Origin: Paenibacillus eucommiae | Lineage (GTDB): Bacteria; Bacillota; Bacilli; Paenibacillales; NBRC-103111 | Length of the DNA: 64,000 bases | Assembly: GCF_017874215.1 (NCBI RefSeq) | Contig: NZ_JAGGLB010000030.1 | Coordinates: 62,001 to 126,000, forward strand | Direction: 5' to 3' | In this document: positions 15,825 to 24,637 of the stretch, piece by piece | Numbering within the stretch: the stretch's first letter is position 1 | Layout: every line of letters starts with the position of its first letter | The notes under the pieces: model-generated | Database searches by the model: none | Told to the model about the DNA's origin: nothing | Seen by the model: the letters and a program-made list of their open reading frames with translations, nothing else | Position numbers and translations under genes: made by a program

Positions 15825-18800
15825 TTAGATGACAGCAGTTGTGTCGTGATCACTAGTTCTACCGCGTTCAGCAGCTGTATCGTGATCTGTATCGTGCCCC
15901 CCGGCAGCCCGCTGCCGTCTAGATTTGCGGAAAAAGAGCAGCTCATAGATGCATGGCACAATGACTAGCGTCAGCAGCGTGGCGGCACTTAAGCCTCCGA
16001 TTACGACAATCGCCAAACTTTGGGAAACAATACTGCCGCTTTCGCTCGTGCCGAAGATTAAAGGCAGCATCGCGCAAATCGTTGCGATCGCCGTCATCAG
16101 AATCGGCCGCATTCTCGAACCGGCAGCCTCCAGCAGCGCTTCCCGGATACTCATCCGCTCCTCATTCTGTTTCACCCGATCCAGCAAGACGATTGCATTC
16201 GTAACTACAATCCCGATCAGCATAAGCGCACCAAACATCGCTGTGAAGTCAGGGGTGACGCCTGAAATCAGCAGACCCAGTACGGCTCCGATAGCAGCTA
16301 GCGGCAGTGAGAACATGATCGCTAATGGAGCGCGTAGCGTTTTGAAGGTGATTACCATGATCAGGTAGATGATTCCGATCGAGATAAGCGCCGTTATGCC
16401 AAGATCCATGAAGTCCTCCGCCTGCTGGGCTGAGGCACCTCCCACGCTCAGCGTAACTCCGCCGGGAAGTGTAAGCTCCTTCATCCTCTTGTCGATCTCC
16501 GCACCAACCAGTGATAGCTGACTTGGGTCAACAGTCGCCGTGACTCTCAAATAGGTCTTACCGTCTTTATGATAGTAGCTGCTAGCCTCTTCCGTCTTCA
16601 CCAGCTTTGCAACTGACGAAACCGGTGCAGGCCCATTGGCCGTCATAATTGTAATACCAGACAAATCCTTCTCTGTATTGGGTTGAATTAAAGGATTCAG
16701 TACAACCGTTGAAATCTGATTATCCATGTTCAAGGTTCCAATCGGGATCGGATTTAACATCCCCTGCAGCTGCATGGCAATATCCTGAGCCTGGGCCTCT
16801 ACCGGGTTGACCTCGAAGGTAAATACCGGTTTTTTTTGCTCCTGATTGCTTTTAACCTTGAGCACATGCTCTATAGAACGGATTTGTTCCATGACTTGAA
16901 CACTTGCAGCAGTAAGCTGCTCTGCATCACTTCCCGTCACATCGACGAAAACATCAGTCGCACTTGCCCCTGATGCGAAGTCAAGCGCACCTGCGTTCAG
17001 CTCGGCTCCAGGGTACTGATCACGCTGCTGCTTGATTTTGGCAATCAAGTTCTCGGCGTTTTCACCTTTTTTCATTTCTATCATATAGGATACGAGTGTT
17101 GGCGATACTACACTGCCCATTTTGGCTGCATCAGCACTGTTCCCGTAAGACATGGATACCCATTTGGGTTCATTTTGTTCCACCAGAAATTTCTCAAGCT
17201 TCTTCCCTTCATCCACCACTTTATCGGTCGGCGTCTCATCAGGGTATTCAAGCGTGACGGTCAAATTCTCAGCATTGGAGGAATCGATCGCACCTTTGGG
17301 CATAGACATATAGATCCCGATGGAGCCAAAAAACAACACACCAGCAATAACAAGTGGCAGCCACTTATGATTTAAGTTCCAGCGAAGAAAGTTTGTGAAG
17401 CGTGGGGAATACTGGTGCTCTTTCATCCGAGTTTTCTTCAGGAAGGCTGCGCTGAGCAAAGGAACCACTGTAATCGCAACAAGCAAGGAAGCTAATAACG
17501 AATAGGTTACTGTCAGGGCAAAAGGCAGCAGGAAAGCTTGCAGCGATCCGCTAAGAAGACCCATTGGCATAAACACAGCCACCGTTGTAAGCGTCGACGA
17601 AGTAATGGCCGTAGCTACTTCCCCAGTCGAATCCTTAATAAGCTGGATGGAAAACTTTTCTTTTTGCAGGCGCCTGTAAATGTTCTCGATAACTACGATG
17701 CTATCGTCCACCAACCGGCCGACAGCCACGGCTACACCGCCTAGTGTAATGACGTTGAGCGATACCCCTGAGATGCTAAGCAGATATAAAGTTATGGCCA
17801 GCGAAAGCGGAATCGATACGATCGTAACGAGCGTCGCTCTAATATTACGAAGAAACAACAGAATAACAATCGTGGCAAATAAGGCTCCGAGCAGGACTTC
17901 CCGCATCATACTATTGACCGAATGCACCACAGATTCCGAAGTGCTTGAAATCACTGTTACTTCAGCGCCAGGTATTTCCTTATTCATACGCTCAGCCGTT
18001 TCATGCACGCTTTCGCCTACGGCAACGGCATTAGCATTTGCTCCCTTGGACACAGTAATCATCATGACATCTTTGCCGCCAACGCGGCTTATGCTTTCCT
18101 GGGAATTGGCTTGCTCCACTTTAGCTACATCACCAAGGGATACTCCAGGTGCTACAGGAAGCTTTTTCAGCATATCCAAATCCTTGATCTTTGCTGTTAC
18201 CTTCAGATTGCCAGTAGCGCCTTCAATCGTGCTCTCTCCAACCGAGGCGGACAGGTCACGACCTTGGAGAACACCCATTAGTGCCTGAAACGGAACGCCG
18301 CGCTGTTTTAGTTGATCCGGATCGGCCGTAATCGTCACACTTGGTGCAGATTTACCGGTAAGCTCTACCTGGCCCGCTCCTTTTATTTTTTGCAGCTCAC
18401 TGATAATGAGATTCTCGGCCCGATCCACTTCCCCGGCGCTCATCCCTTCCTTGAAGGAAATCGTCAACCACGAAATCGGAATCATCGAGGTATTGAACTG
18501 CACAACGAATGGGGGTGAAACCCGCTCTGGCAGCTGCACCTGACTGACGGCCTGCTCAACCTCCTTCTTCGCATCCTTCATATTCGTTTTTGAATCAAAC
18601 ATAAGATCAATTCGGGCATAGCCATTGCCTGAAGTTGAGAACATCTCCCGCTTCCCTTTGGTCAGGGACAAGGCCTTCTCCAGCGGAGCCGTCACTTGAC
18701 TCTCCATGGAGCCAGCATCATAGCCGGGCCCGATCGCCGTCACCGTAACACTAGGGTTATCCGCCTCAGGCAAAAATTCCATGGGCAGATTCAGATAGCT

Positions 18801-18884
18801 AAGCACCCCCACAACCAGCGCCATCACTACGATAATTTGTACAGCCGCCTTGTTTTTAAATGACCAGCTTGTTAACCATTTCAT
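15825..18884 (-). CDS. RND-family efflux permease (AcrB/SwrC-like)
   Basis: The 1019-residue protein is a proton-driven RND exporter: one N-terminal membrane helix (about 13-33), a large outer loop, six helices, a second large loop and five more helices. The TM4 motif V-G-R-L-V-D-D-S-I-V-V-I-E-N near residue 395 holds the paired aspartates of the proton relay. As in SwrC of B. subtilis, no adaptor or outer-membrane gene is adjacent. GAGAGGGG supports the ATG at 18884. The C-terminal ~25 residues are a His/Asp-rich hydrophilic tail. It follows a two-component system on the same strand but is separated from it by a terminator. Confidence 0.9.
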   Translation of the reverse strand: MKWLTSWSFKNKAAVQIIVVMALVVGVLSYLNLPMEFLPEADNPSVTVTAIGPGYDAGSMESQVTAPLEKALSLTKGKREMFSTSGNGYARIDLMFDSKTNMKDAKKEVEQAVSQVQLPERVSPPFVVQFNTSMIPISWLTISFKEGMSAGEVDRAENLIISELQKIKGAGQVELTGKSAPSVTITADPDQLKQRGVPFQALMGVLQGRDLSASVGESTIEGATGNLKVTAKIKDLDMLKKLPVAPGVSLGDVAKVEQANSQESISRVGGKDVMMITVSKGANANAVAVGESVHETAERMNKEIPGAEVTVISSTSESVVHSVNSMMREVLLGALFATIVILLFLRNIRATLVTIVSIPLSLAITLYLLSISGVSLNVITLGGVAVAVGRLVDDSIVVIENIYRRLQKEKFSIQLIKDSTGEVATAITSSTLTTVAVFMPMGLLSGSLQAFLLPFALTVTYSLLASLLVAITVVPLLSAAFLKKTRMKEHQYSPRFTNFLRWNLNHKWLPLVIAGVLFFGSIGIYMSMPKGAIDSSNAENLTVTLEYPDETPTDKVVDEGKKLEKFLVEQNEPKWVSMSYGNSADAAKMGSVVSPTLVSYMIEMKKGENAENLIAKIKQQRDQYPGAELNAGALDFASGASATDVFVDVTGSDAEQLTAASVQVMEQIRSIEHVLKVKSNQEQKKPVFTFEVNPVEAQAQDIAMQLQGMLNPIPIGTLNMDNQISTVVLNPLIQPNTEKDLSGITIMTANGPAPVSSVAKLVKTEEASSYYHKDGKTYLRVTATVDPSQLSLVGAEIDKRMKELTLPGGVTLSVGGASAQQAEDFMDLGITALISIGIIYLIMVITFKTLRAPLAIMFSLPLAAIGAVLGLLISGVTPDFTAMFGALMLIGIVVTNAIVLLDRVKQNEERMSIREALLEAAGSRMRPILMTAIATICAMLPLIFGTSESGSIVSQSLAIVVIGGLSAATLLTLVIVPCIYELLFFRKSRRQRAAGGHDTDHDTAAERGRTSDHDTTAVI

Positions 18885-19082
18885 TTGTTAATAACCCCTC
18901 TCAACCTACTCATAATAAACACTCGGAATACTTACCCTTTTGTTTCGACTGATTTATTTTACCGTGCTGCCACATGCAGATGAAGCGCCTGCGGACTGGT
19001 TTTTTTACTGGACTAAAGTAGAGTATAGAAATACTTCCGAGGAACGAGCGATCTCTTTTTAAACTCACTAAATTGCCCAATA

Positions 19083-19126
19083 AAAAAAGTGATGGCGCAG
19101 GAACAACTCCCACTCCACCACTTTTT
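19083..19126 (-). terminator. terminator after the histidine kinase gene
   Basis: AAAAAGTGGTGG and the complementary CCATCACTTTTT arms form a hairpin ending in T7 on the minus strand. It separates the kinase gene from the RND permease gene, which would then need its own promoter in 18885-19080. Confidence 0.7.
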
Positions 19127-19174
19127 AATTGCTGCTTTCCAGTCAGGTTTCAGCATCTTACTTATTTATTGAAT

Positions 19175-20521
19175 CTAATTGAAGCGAAAAGTGAAGGCAA
19201 TGCCTTCTCCCGAAGGTCCATTCTCTACTCCGATCACAACCCGGTGCAAGTCCGCAGTTCTTTTGACAATCATCAAGCCAAGCCCGAATTTGCCATCTTT
19301 GCCTTTTTGAAAAGGCTGAAAAAGCTGCGCGCTCATATCCTCGGATATGGACGGTCCATCATTGCTGATGCGGAGCATCGTTCCCTGCTCATCCTCGTGA
19401 AGCACAACACGGACTTCAGACTGTGCGTAGCGGATCTGATTATCGATTAAATTTTCCATCGCAATCATCCACTGCTCTTCATACCCCTCTATCACGAAGG
19501 ATGGCAGCTCTCTATGCCAGGAAAGCTCCGGCCTTTTCCAGCGCAAGCGCTCCACCGTCTCTTCGATGACATCGGCCAGATCAAATGTAACCTGCTCCGG
19601 CCCCGCATACGCCCGCAAATAATCCAGCTTCGTTAAATAAAGCAGGTTCTGAACACGATGCTCAAGACGCTCCGCTTCCTGATCAATAACCAGTATGGAG
19701 CCATTCACATCCCCTTTCGGGAAAATCCCCTCTTGAATCGCATTAGTATAGCTGCGTATAACCATGATCGGCGTTTTCAACTCATGCGAAATATGCTGCA
19801 AAAAGCTCTGCTGCGCCTGATCCTGCAAAACCAGCTTCTGCCGCATAGACTCTATAGAGTCAGCCAGCTGTCCAATCTCATCCCCGCGCGAGGAGGTTGC
19901 CACAGGATCATGCCAATCGCGCTCGGCAATGCGCTTCACCTGCCTGGCCATTTGTCCGAGCGGCCTAGACACATAGCGGACCATCCACAGTGAAGGCAGC
20001 CAGCTAAACAGCAGCACCACGAGGATCAGATAAAGCAGCTTGCGGTAAAGCTCAGTAACCAGCTCCTGCTGAAACGTTTCCCACACATAAGAAAACAAAT
20101 AGGACGATTTCGGGCCTGCATCCGCTTTGCTAATCACATACTGGATGCTCGAATCATCGATGCTCATGCCGTAGCGCTCGGTTTCAGATTTTTGCGATAA
20201 AGCCTGCTCCTGTACCCTTTCCCAGAATTGCTGCGAAAAGCTGTTTCTAGGCCCCGTAGGTTTCCCCTTATGATCCAGGATAATATGCCGTACCGTGCGG
20301 GAATCCTGTTGCTCTTTATCCCTTTCATTCGGCTTCTGGAATGGCCCTTCCAAGCCCCCGTTAAGAATACTGTTCTGCGAATCCTCAATAGTCAGATAAA
20401 TTTGATTAGCAAAAAAGCTCCTTAACGTCGAGGGTAAAATTAAAACCAGAAAAATAGAAAGAGCCAGCAATAAAGAAGCAAATACGAGCCATATCTTGAT
20501 GCCAAGCGGGAGCTTCCTCAT
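19175..20521 (-). CDS. sensor histidine kinase
   Basis: The 448-residue kinase has two membrane helices (about residues 9-32 and 160-181) flanking a ~125-residue extracellular sensor, then HAMP (about 182-235), HisKA with the phospho-acceptor H246 in S-H-E-L-K-T-P, and a HATPase domain with N-box and G-K-D-G-K-F-G-L-G-L near the end. Its ATG overlaps the response regulator stop by 4 bp, so the pair is co-translated. The RND permease downstream is a plausible target. The signal is unknown. Confidence 0.9.
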   Translation of the reverse strand: MRKLPLGIKIWLVFASLLLALSIFLVLILPSTLRSFFANQIYLTIEDSQNSILNGGLEGPFQKPNERDKEQQDSRTVRHIILDHKGKPTGPRNSFSQQFWERVQEQALSQKSETERYGMSIDDSSIQYVISKADAGPKSSYLFSYVWETFQQELVTELYRKLLYLILVVLLFSWLPSLWMVRYVSRPLGQMARQVKRIAERDWHDPVATSSRGDEIGQLADSIESMRQKLVLQDQAQQSFLQHISHELKTPIMVIRSYTNAIQEGIFPKGDVNGSILVIDQEAERLEHRVQNLLYLTKLDYLRAYAGPEQVTFDLADVIEETVERLRWKRPELSWHRELPSFVIEGYEEQWMIAMENLIDNQIRYAQSEVRVVLHEDEQGTMLRISNDGPSISEDMSAQLFQPFQKGKDGKFGLGLMIVKRTADLHRVVIGVENGPSGEGIAFTFRFN

Positions 20522-21195
20522 CCCGTCACCATCCGGTATCCATAACCGTACATTGTTTCAATCCGCAGCTCCGGCAGCTTTTTGCGCAATCTACGAATCA
20601 AATCATCAACTACCCTGTCCGTCCCAAAATAATCATCTCCCCACACCTGCCTCAGCACTTGCTCCCTAGAAAAAGCTTGCCCCTGGTGCTGCAGAAAAAG
20701 TAGAAGAATATCAAACTCCTTAGAGGTCAAATCCACTACATCTCCAGAATCGTGAACCATCCGTTTCTGCTCATCAATCGCATACGGCCCTATCTCTCTA
20801 ACCTGGTCGGTCACTCCCGCGCTTCTTACCGTGTATACCCGCTCAAGCAGTTTTTTGACCCGGATTACCAGCTCCCTGGGCAGAAAAGGCTTCGGCAAGT
20901 AATCATCACTGCCCATCTCAAGACCAATAACACGATCGAGCTCCGCATCCCTGGCAGAGATAAACACAATTGGCGTAGTAGGATATTTGGACTTAATCTC
21001 TCTTAACAGCGCAAATCCGTCAGTATCCGGCAGCATAATGTCCAGAATCCACAAATCTGCAGGTGTATCCATATAGGGACGCATCTCTTCCCCCGATAAA
21101 AAAGAGCTAACCTCCCAGCCCGCCTTCTGCAAATAGGAGGTGAGCACTTGATTCAAATTAGCTTCATCTTCCACTAAATAAATACGATAGGCCAT
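20518..21195 (-). CDS. OmpR-family response regulator
   Basis: The 225-residue protein has a receiver domain (phospho-acceptor D52 in L-D-I-M-L-P-D; K in L-P-K-P-F) and a C-terminal OmpR winged helix with the usual terminal Y-G-Y-G-Y-R. I start at ATG 21195, which gives the standard receiver N-terminus and has GGAAGGGGAG upstream; the ORF's earlier in-frame start adds 21 unrelated residues. It is the first gene of the regulator-kinase operon. A long repeat element (copy B) occupies the region upstream. Confidence 0.9.
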   Translation of the reverse strand: MAYRIYLVEDEANLNQVLTSYLQKAGWEVSSFLSGEEMRPYMDTPADLWILDIMLPDTDGFALLREIKSKYPTTPIVFISARDAELDRVIGLEMGSDDYLPKPFLPRELVIRVKKLLERVYTVRSAGVTDQVREIGPYAIDEQKRMVHDSGDVVDLTSKEFDILLLFLQHQGQAFSREQVLRQVWGDDYFGTDRVVDDLIRRLRKKLPELRIETMYGYGYRMVTG

Positions 21196-21304
21196 ATCCG
21201 TTCGACTCCCCTTCCAATTCCGATACCTCCTGTCACAGGGGAACGTTACTTGATACATTCTGGAAATTGTTCTTGATTTCCTGCTATATTAGGAAATCGT
21301 TTTG

Positions 21305-21935
21305 CGGCGTCCTTTGAGGTTAGTATACGTGATGTTGGTGCATGGAGGGAGGGAATGGCTGTGGCCTCCAGCCGCTGTTAAAGATTTGTTCCCTGAATGG
21401 TATCGATGAGGAGGTAGGAACAAATCTTTAAAGGCGGACGCTACCGCTCTTCCACCCACAGCCATCCCCTCTCTTTAGCTACAATCGCACGAACCACACA
21501 AACACCAAGCTCAAACGGACAACCAGCTAGGGGTTTTCTCTTGATTAGAGGAGATTTCCTAGCGGAGGCAGGCGCTGGGAACGAAGCGGCGGGCAGTTGA
21601 GAAGGATCTGCTACTTTAACGATGTTTTTCACCGTTAAAAGCACTGGTCCTCTACACATCCTTACTTTAACGATGAAAAATATCGTTAAAATCCCTTTTA
21701 ACCCCAGTAGTTAGGCCATCCCCCCTCTTTTAGCGATGAAAATCATCATTAACGTGACGGTTTGACCCGGAACACTTACTTTAACGTTGAAAAACATCAC
21801 TAAGTGAAACACGCGAAGCACGTGAAGCAAACGAAGCAAAAGAAACAAAAGAAACAAACGGGCTGCCAGTAGAGGTTGCTTCCTGAGGGAAGGGGATAGT
21901 GGCGATAGGGAAAATCTGCGCTTCAGATTCTCATA
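21305..21935. repeat. mosaic intergenic repeat, copy B (long hairpin plus four palindromes)
   Basis: The left part is a long imperfect hairpin: outer arms GGGAATGGCTGTGG (21351-21364) and CCACAGCCATCCC (21456-21468), inner 15-bp perfect arms TTAAAGATTTGTTCC (21378-21392) and GGAACAAATCTTTAA (21417-21431). Palindromes related to TTTAACGATG-N5-CATCGTTAAA follow at 21615-21639, 21666-21690, 21728-21752 and, degenerate, 21780-21804. The right end carries the CTGAGGGAAGGGGATAGTGG module. It is close to copy C over most of its length and lies upstream of the response regulator gene. Confidence 0.88.
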
Positions 21936-22011
21936 CGACTCCAATTCCTTACCACATTAAAACTCTGTCGCTTTACCGCTGTAAAGAATTTTATATACCT
22001 AGACATTAGAG

Positions 22012-22039
22012 AAAAAACGCATGAGAGAAACCATGCGTT
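22012..22039 (-). terminator. terminator of the 22140-22928 gene
   Basis: AACGCATG and CATGCGTT arms around an 8-nt loop are followed by T6 on the minus strand. Confidence 0.75.
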
Positions 22040-22139
22040 CTTCATTCATCTCATCTTCAAGCATCCCCATAGATTCTCATACTTCTCATACTATCCACGT
22101 ACATCTCCATGCATTCCCGGATCATCACCCGAGTTCATT

Positions 22140-22928
22140 TTACTGCACTGCAACCCCAGCAGAAGCTTCTGCTGCTTTGGTTTGCAGCTTGGTTAATTGC
22201 TCGCTTAAACGCTCATTTTGAACTTTCAGATCTTCAAGCAGCTTTGGCAATACTTGTGTGATTTGAGCTGTATCTCCACTGTCTACAAGAGTCTGCACAG
22301 CTGTTTCGAACTCATCATGAAGCGCTTTGCTGGCTTCCTTCTTGGCTTGTGCTGCAGCTTGCGCCTCAGCTTTTGCTGCAGTATCGGCTTCCGTATCGGT
22401 AGCAGCTGCTTCTGGTTTGACCGGCTTATTGGCTTCTCTCAGCTGTTTGATTTGCTCATCCGCCTGCTCCTGAGTAAGCTCTCCACTTTCCACCTTCGCT
22501 TTGATCGCCTCAATTGCAGCTTTATCCGCATCCCTAAGCGTTTTGATTTGTTCTTCTAACAAATTCTGCGCCTCGAACACCGATTTAAAACCGCTCAACT
22601 GGTCAGGAGCATATTTTTCAGTAAGTAATAGTAAGTATTCTTCGCCGTGAACGCCTTTTAATCCAGCTTGTCCCGCTCCTTTGCTTCCATCATGCGAGCC
22701 CCCTTTTCCTGGACCTTTGCCTTTACCTTGGCCTCTGCCTTGCCCATCTCCTTCTCGCGGTCCGTTGCCGCGCTCACCTTTATCTCCAAAAGCTGTGCCT
22801 TTTTCCTTTATCTCGTGAGGTGTAGTCGCTGATGGCATGCTTAAATCCGTTGCCGCAAAAACCGATACTCCCGGGATAGCTACCATCATCGCAATTACCG
22901 CTGAAGCCCATACTGTTTTCTTTTTCAT
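22140..22928 (-). CDS. secreted coiled-coil protein of unknown function
   Basis: The 262-residue protein has a signal peptide (K-K-K then a hydrophobic stretch, likely cleavage after V-F-A-A near residue 26). A Gly/Lys/Arg-rich flexible segment with G-Q-G-K-G-type repeats spans about 45-90. Residues about 95-160 contain a helical Y-A-P-D-Q-L-S-G-F-K-S-V-F-E and Q-E-Q-A-D-E-Q-I motif pair like those of small secreted metal- or stress-related proteins. The C-terminal Ala/Glu/Lys/Gln-rich region (165-255) is predicted coiled coil. I do not recognise the family. It is monocistronic with its own terminator. Confidence 0.7.
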   Translation of the reverse strand: MKKKTVWASAVIAMMVAIPGVSVFAATDLSMPSATTPHEIKEKGTAFGDKGERGNGPREGDGQGRGQGKGKGPGKGGSHDGSKGAGQAGLKGVHGEEYLLLLTEKYAPDQLSGFKSVFEAQNLLEEQIKTLRDADKAAIEAIKAKVESGELTQEQADEQIKQLREANKPVKPEAAATDTEADTAAKAEAQAAAQAKKEASKALHDEFETAVQTLVDSGDTAQITQVLPKLLEDLKVQNERLSEQLTKLQTKAAEASAGVAVQ

Positions 22929-23131
22929 CTTCCAACATCTCCTTTGTGATCTGGTCTCTTAACTACTCCCTTACTATAAACATTCATTTTGGTGCAAATA
23001 TCGTATTATTATGGGAAATTGTGTGAAGCCGGGAGAAACAGTCATTTTTTTGATTCAAATCTGGACAGAGCGTGTATTAAATAACGAGCCCACAATGAAC
23101 AGGTACCATTAGAGAGGAGAATGAACATCAG

Positions 23132-23482
23132 ATGTCTTTAGCACTCTTGGAAACACCAACTCCAATTTCAGAAGCCTCCAATACATATAAGTTGTTCGCA
23201 GAATCGGATGAAAAGTTCGTCCTTGCCCATAGATATTTAGTTTGGATCGGAGATAATGAGGACTTGGATTTTGAAAATGCCGCAGAAGCAGATGCCAGAG
23301 TTTACGACTTGGTCCAATCCGGCTTACCCCGGGAATCGCTCGTCATCAAAACCTATTGGTATATATGTGCAGGAAGCGAGGACGATCACCTGATAGCGCA
23401 GCGCTACACGCATTATGACGAAGCCTGTGAAGCTATATCCCGCGCCAAAAAAAGATGGTTCAATCATCAAATGAGCATGTAA
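23132..23482 (+). CDS. hypothetical protein, 116 aa
   Basis: The product is acidic in its first half and ends in a basic helical segment (R-A-K-K-R-W). There is no signal peptide or membrane helix. I do not recognise a family. Its ATG at 23132 is about 13 nt from a GAGAGGAG site; a tiny out-of-frame ATG at 23121 with closer spacing would encode six residues and overlap this start, so coupling is possible. A terminator follows at 23519-23560. Codon use and composition are normal for a gene. Confidence 0.65.
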   Translation: MSLALLETPTPISEASNTYKLFAESDEKFVLAHRYLVWIGDNEDLDFENAAEADARVYDLVQSGLPRESLVIKTYWYICAGSEDDHLIAQRYTHYDEACEAISRAKKRWFNHQMSM

Positions 23483-23518
23483 AGCACCCAACTTCTATAT
23501 AAGACTAAAAAGATGGCT

Positions 23519-23560
23519 AAAAAGGGCTCCCCCACTGATTTTTATTGGGACCCTTTTTTT
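23519..23560. terminator. bidirectional terminator
   Basis: AAAGGGCTCCC and GGGACCCTTT arms with T7 on the plus strand and A-rich sequence on the other side. It serves the convergent 116-aa gene and the LysR gene. Confidence 0.75.
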
Positions 23561-23578
23561 GCGTATTTCCTTAAATAG

Positions 23579-24478
23579 TCAAGCTTCATCATACTCCACA
23601 TTCAAATACTGCCCGAAAAAAGATTTGGTTGCAGGGGTAAGCCGCCTGTTTTTCAGAAAGGCTATGGCGATTTTGCGCGGCGGTATCGGTTCGGCCAGTT
23701 TGATTTCAAAAAGGGAGCCGTTGTCTAATTCAGACTGTACGAATTGCTTCGTTACAAATGAAATGCCCAGCCCGGCTTTGGCAAATTCGATTAATAAATC
23801 GACACTTGCCAGCTCGATCTCCGGCTCGATCATCACGCCATGAGAAAGTGCGAATTCCTGAATAAATTTACGTGAGCTGCTCGTTTTTGAAAATAAGATG
23901 AGCGGGTATTTGATTAGCTGCTGCAGCGAGATTTCATTTTGTACCAAGCTCAAATACCTCGGTCCAACCACGAAGCTGTCCTGTACAGTGATCGTCTCTA
24001 AAATAACTAGTGCTTCATCCTGCAAGGGCAGGCGGACGATGCCGAAATCTATGCGCCCCTCCTTCACATTTCGAATAATTTCCGGGGTTGTCCCGTGCAT
24101 TAAGTCGAGGCGGATTTGAGGATGATCGTTACAGAAGCGACCAAGGGACGGTAGCAAATAGTACTTGCACAGCGAGTCGCTGCTGCCTAATCGCAGTTCG
24201 CCTCGCATCAGATTTTTGATCTCTGCAATTTGCCTTTCTCCTGATTCAAGAAGATAAAAAGCTTGCTCCACTTGAGCGTAGAGCACCTGCCCTTCCTCAG
24301 ACAACCGGACACCTTTGGCACCACGGTGAAAAAGTGTAACTGCCAGTTCATTCTCAAGCTGTTTAATAGCATGGCTTACACTAGGCTGTGTGATAAATAA
24401 GCGCTCTGCTGCTCTGGATAAGTTCCGCTCCCTGGCAGCCCAATAGAAAGCGCGATACAGCTCCAAATTGGCAATCAT
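23579..24478 (-). CDS. LysR-family transcriptional regulator
   Basis: The 299-residue protein has an N-terminal LysR winged helix (residues 1-60; S-R-A-A-E-R-L-F-I-T-Q-P-S-V-S-H-A-I recognition region) and a C-terminal periplasmic-binding-like effector domain (about 88-290). It is divergent from the transketolase gene, 160 bp apart, the typical position of a LysR regulator and target. GGAGG precedes the ATG. The inducer is unknown; control of tkt is inferred from position only. Confidence 0.88.
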   Translation of the reverse strand: MIANLELYRAFYWAARERNLSRAAERLFITQPSVSHAIKQLENELAVTLFHRGAKGVRLSEEGQVLYAQVEQAFYLLESGERQIAEIKNLMRGELRLGSSDSLCKYYLLPSLGRFCNDHPQIRLDLMHGTTPEIIRNVKEGRIDFGIVRLPLQDEALVILETITVQDSFVVGPRYLSLVQNEISLQQLIKYPLILFSKTSSSRKFIQEFALSHGVMIEPEIELASVDLLIEFAKAGLGISFVTKQFVQSELDNGSLFEIKLAEPIPPRKIAIAFLKNRRLTPATKSFFGQYLNVEYDEA

Positions 24479-24637
24479 GTATTACCTCCATCTATACCAA
24501 GTATGTATATTATCGATTTCATAAATATCTATATGTTTATTATAATCAGGTCTACGAGGATTGATAAGTCGGTTGCACAAAATCATGACTTTAGTCACGA
24601 GGTAAAAAAAGCTTATTTTTCGAGGAGGGCTTACATT

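Noticed and set aside
24503..24637. 45-codon N-terminal extension of transketolase
   Set aside because: It overlaps the promoter region, is not transketolase-like, and GAGGAGGG supports the ATG at 24638.
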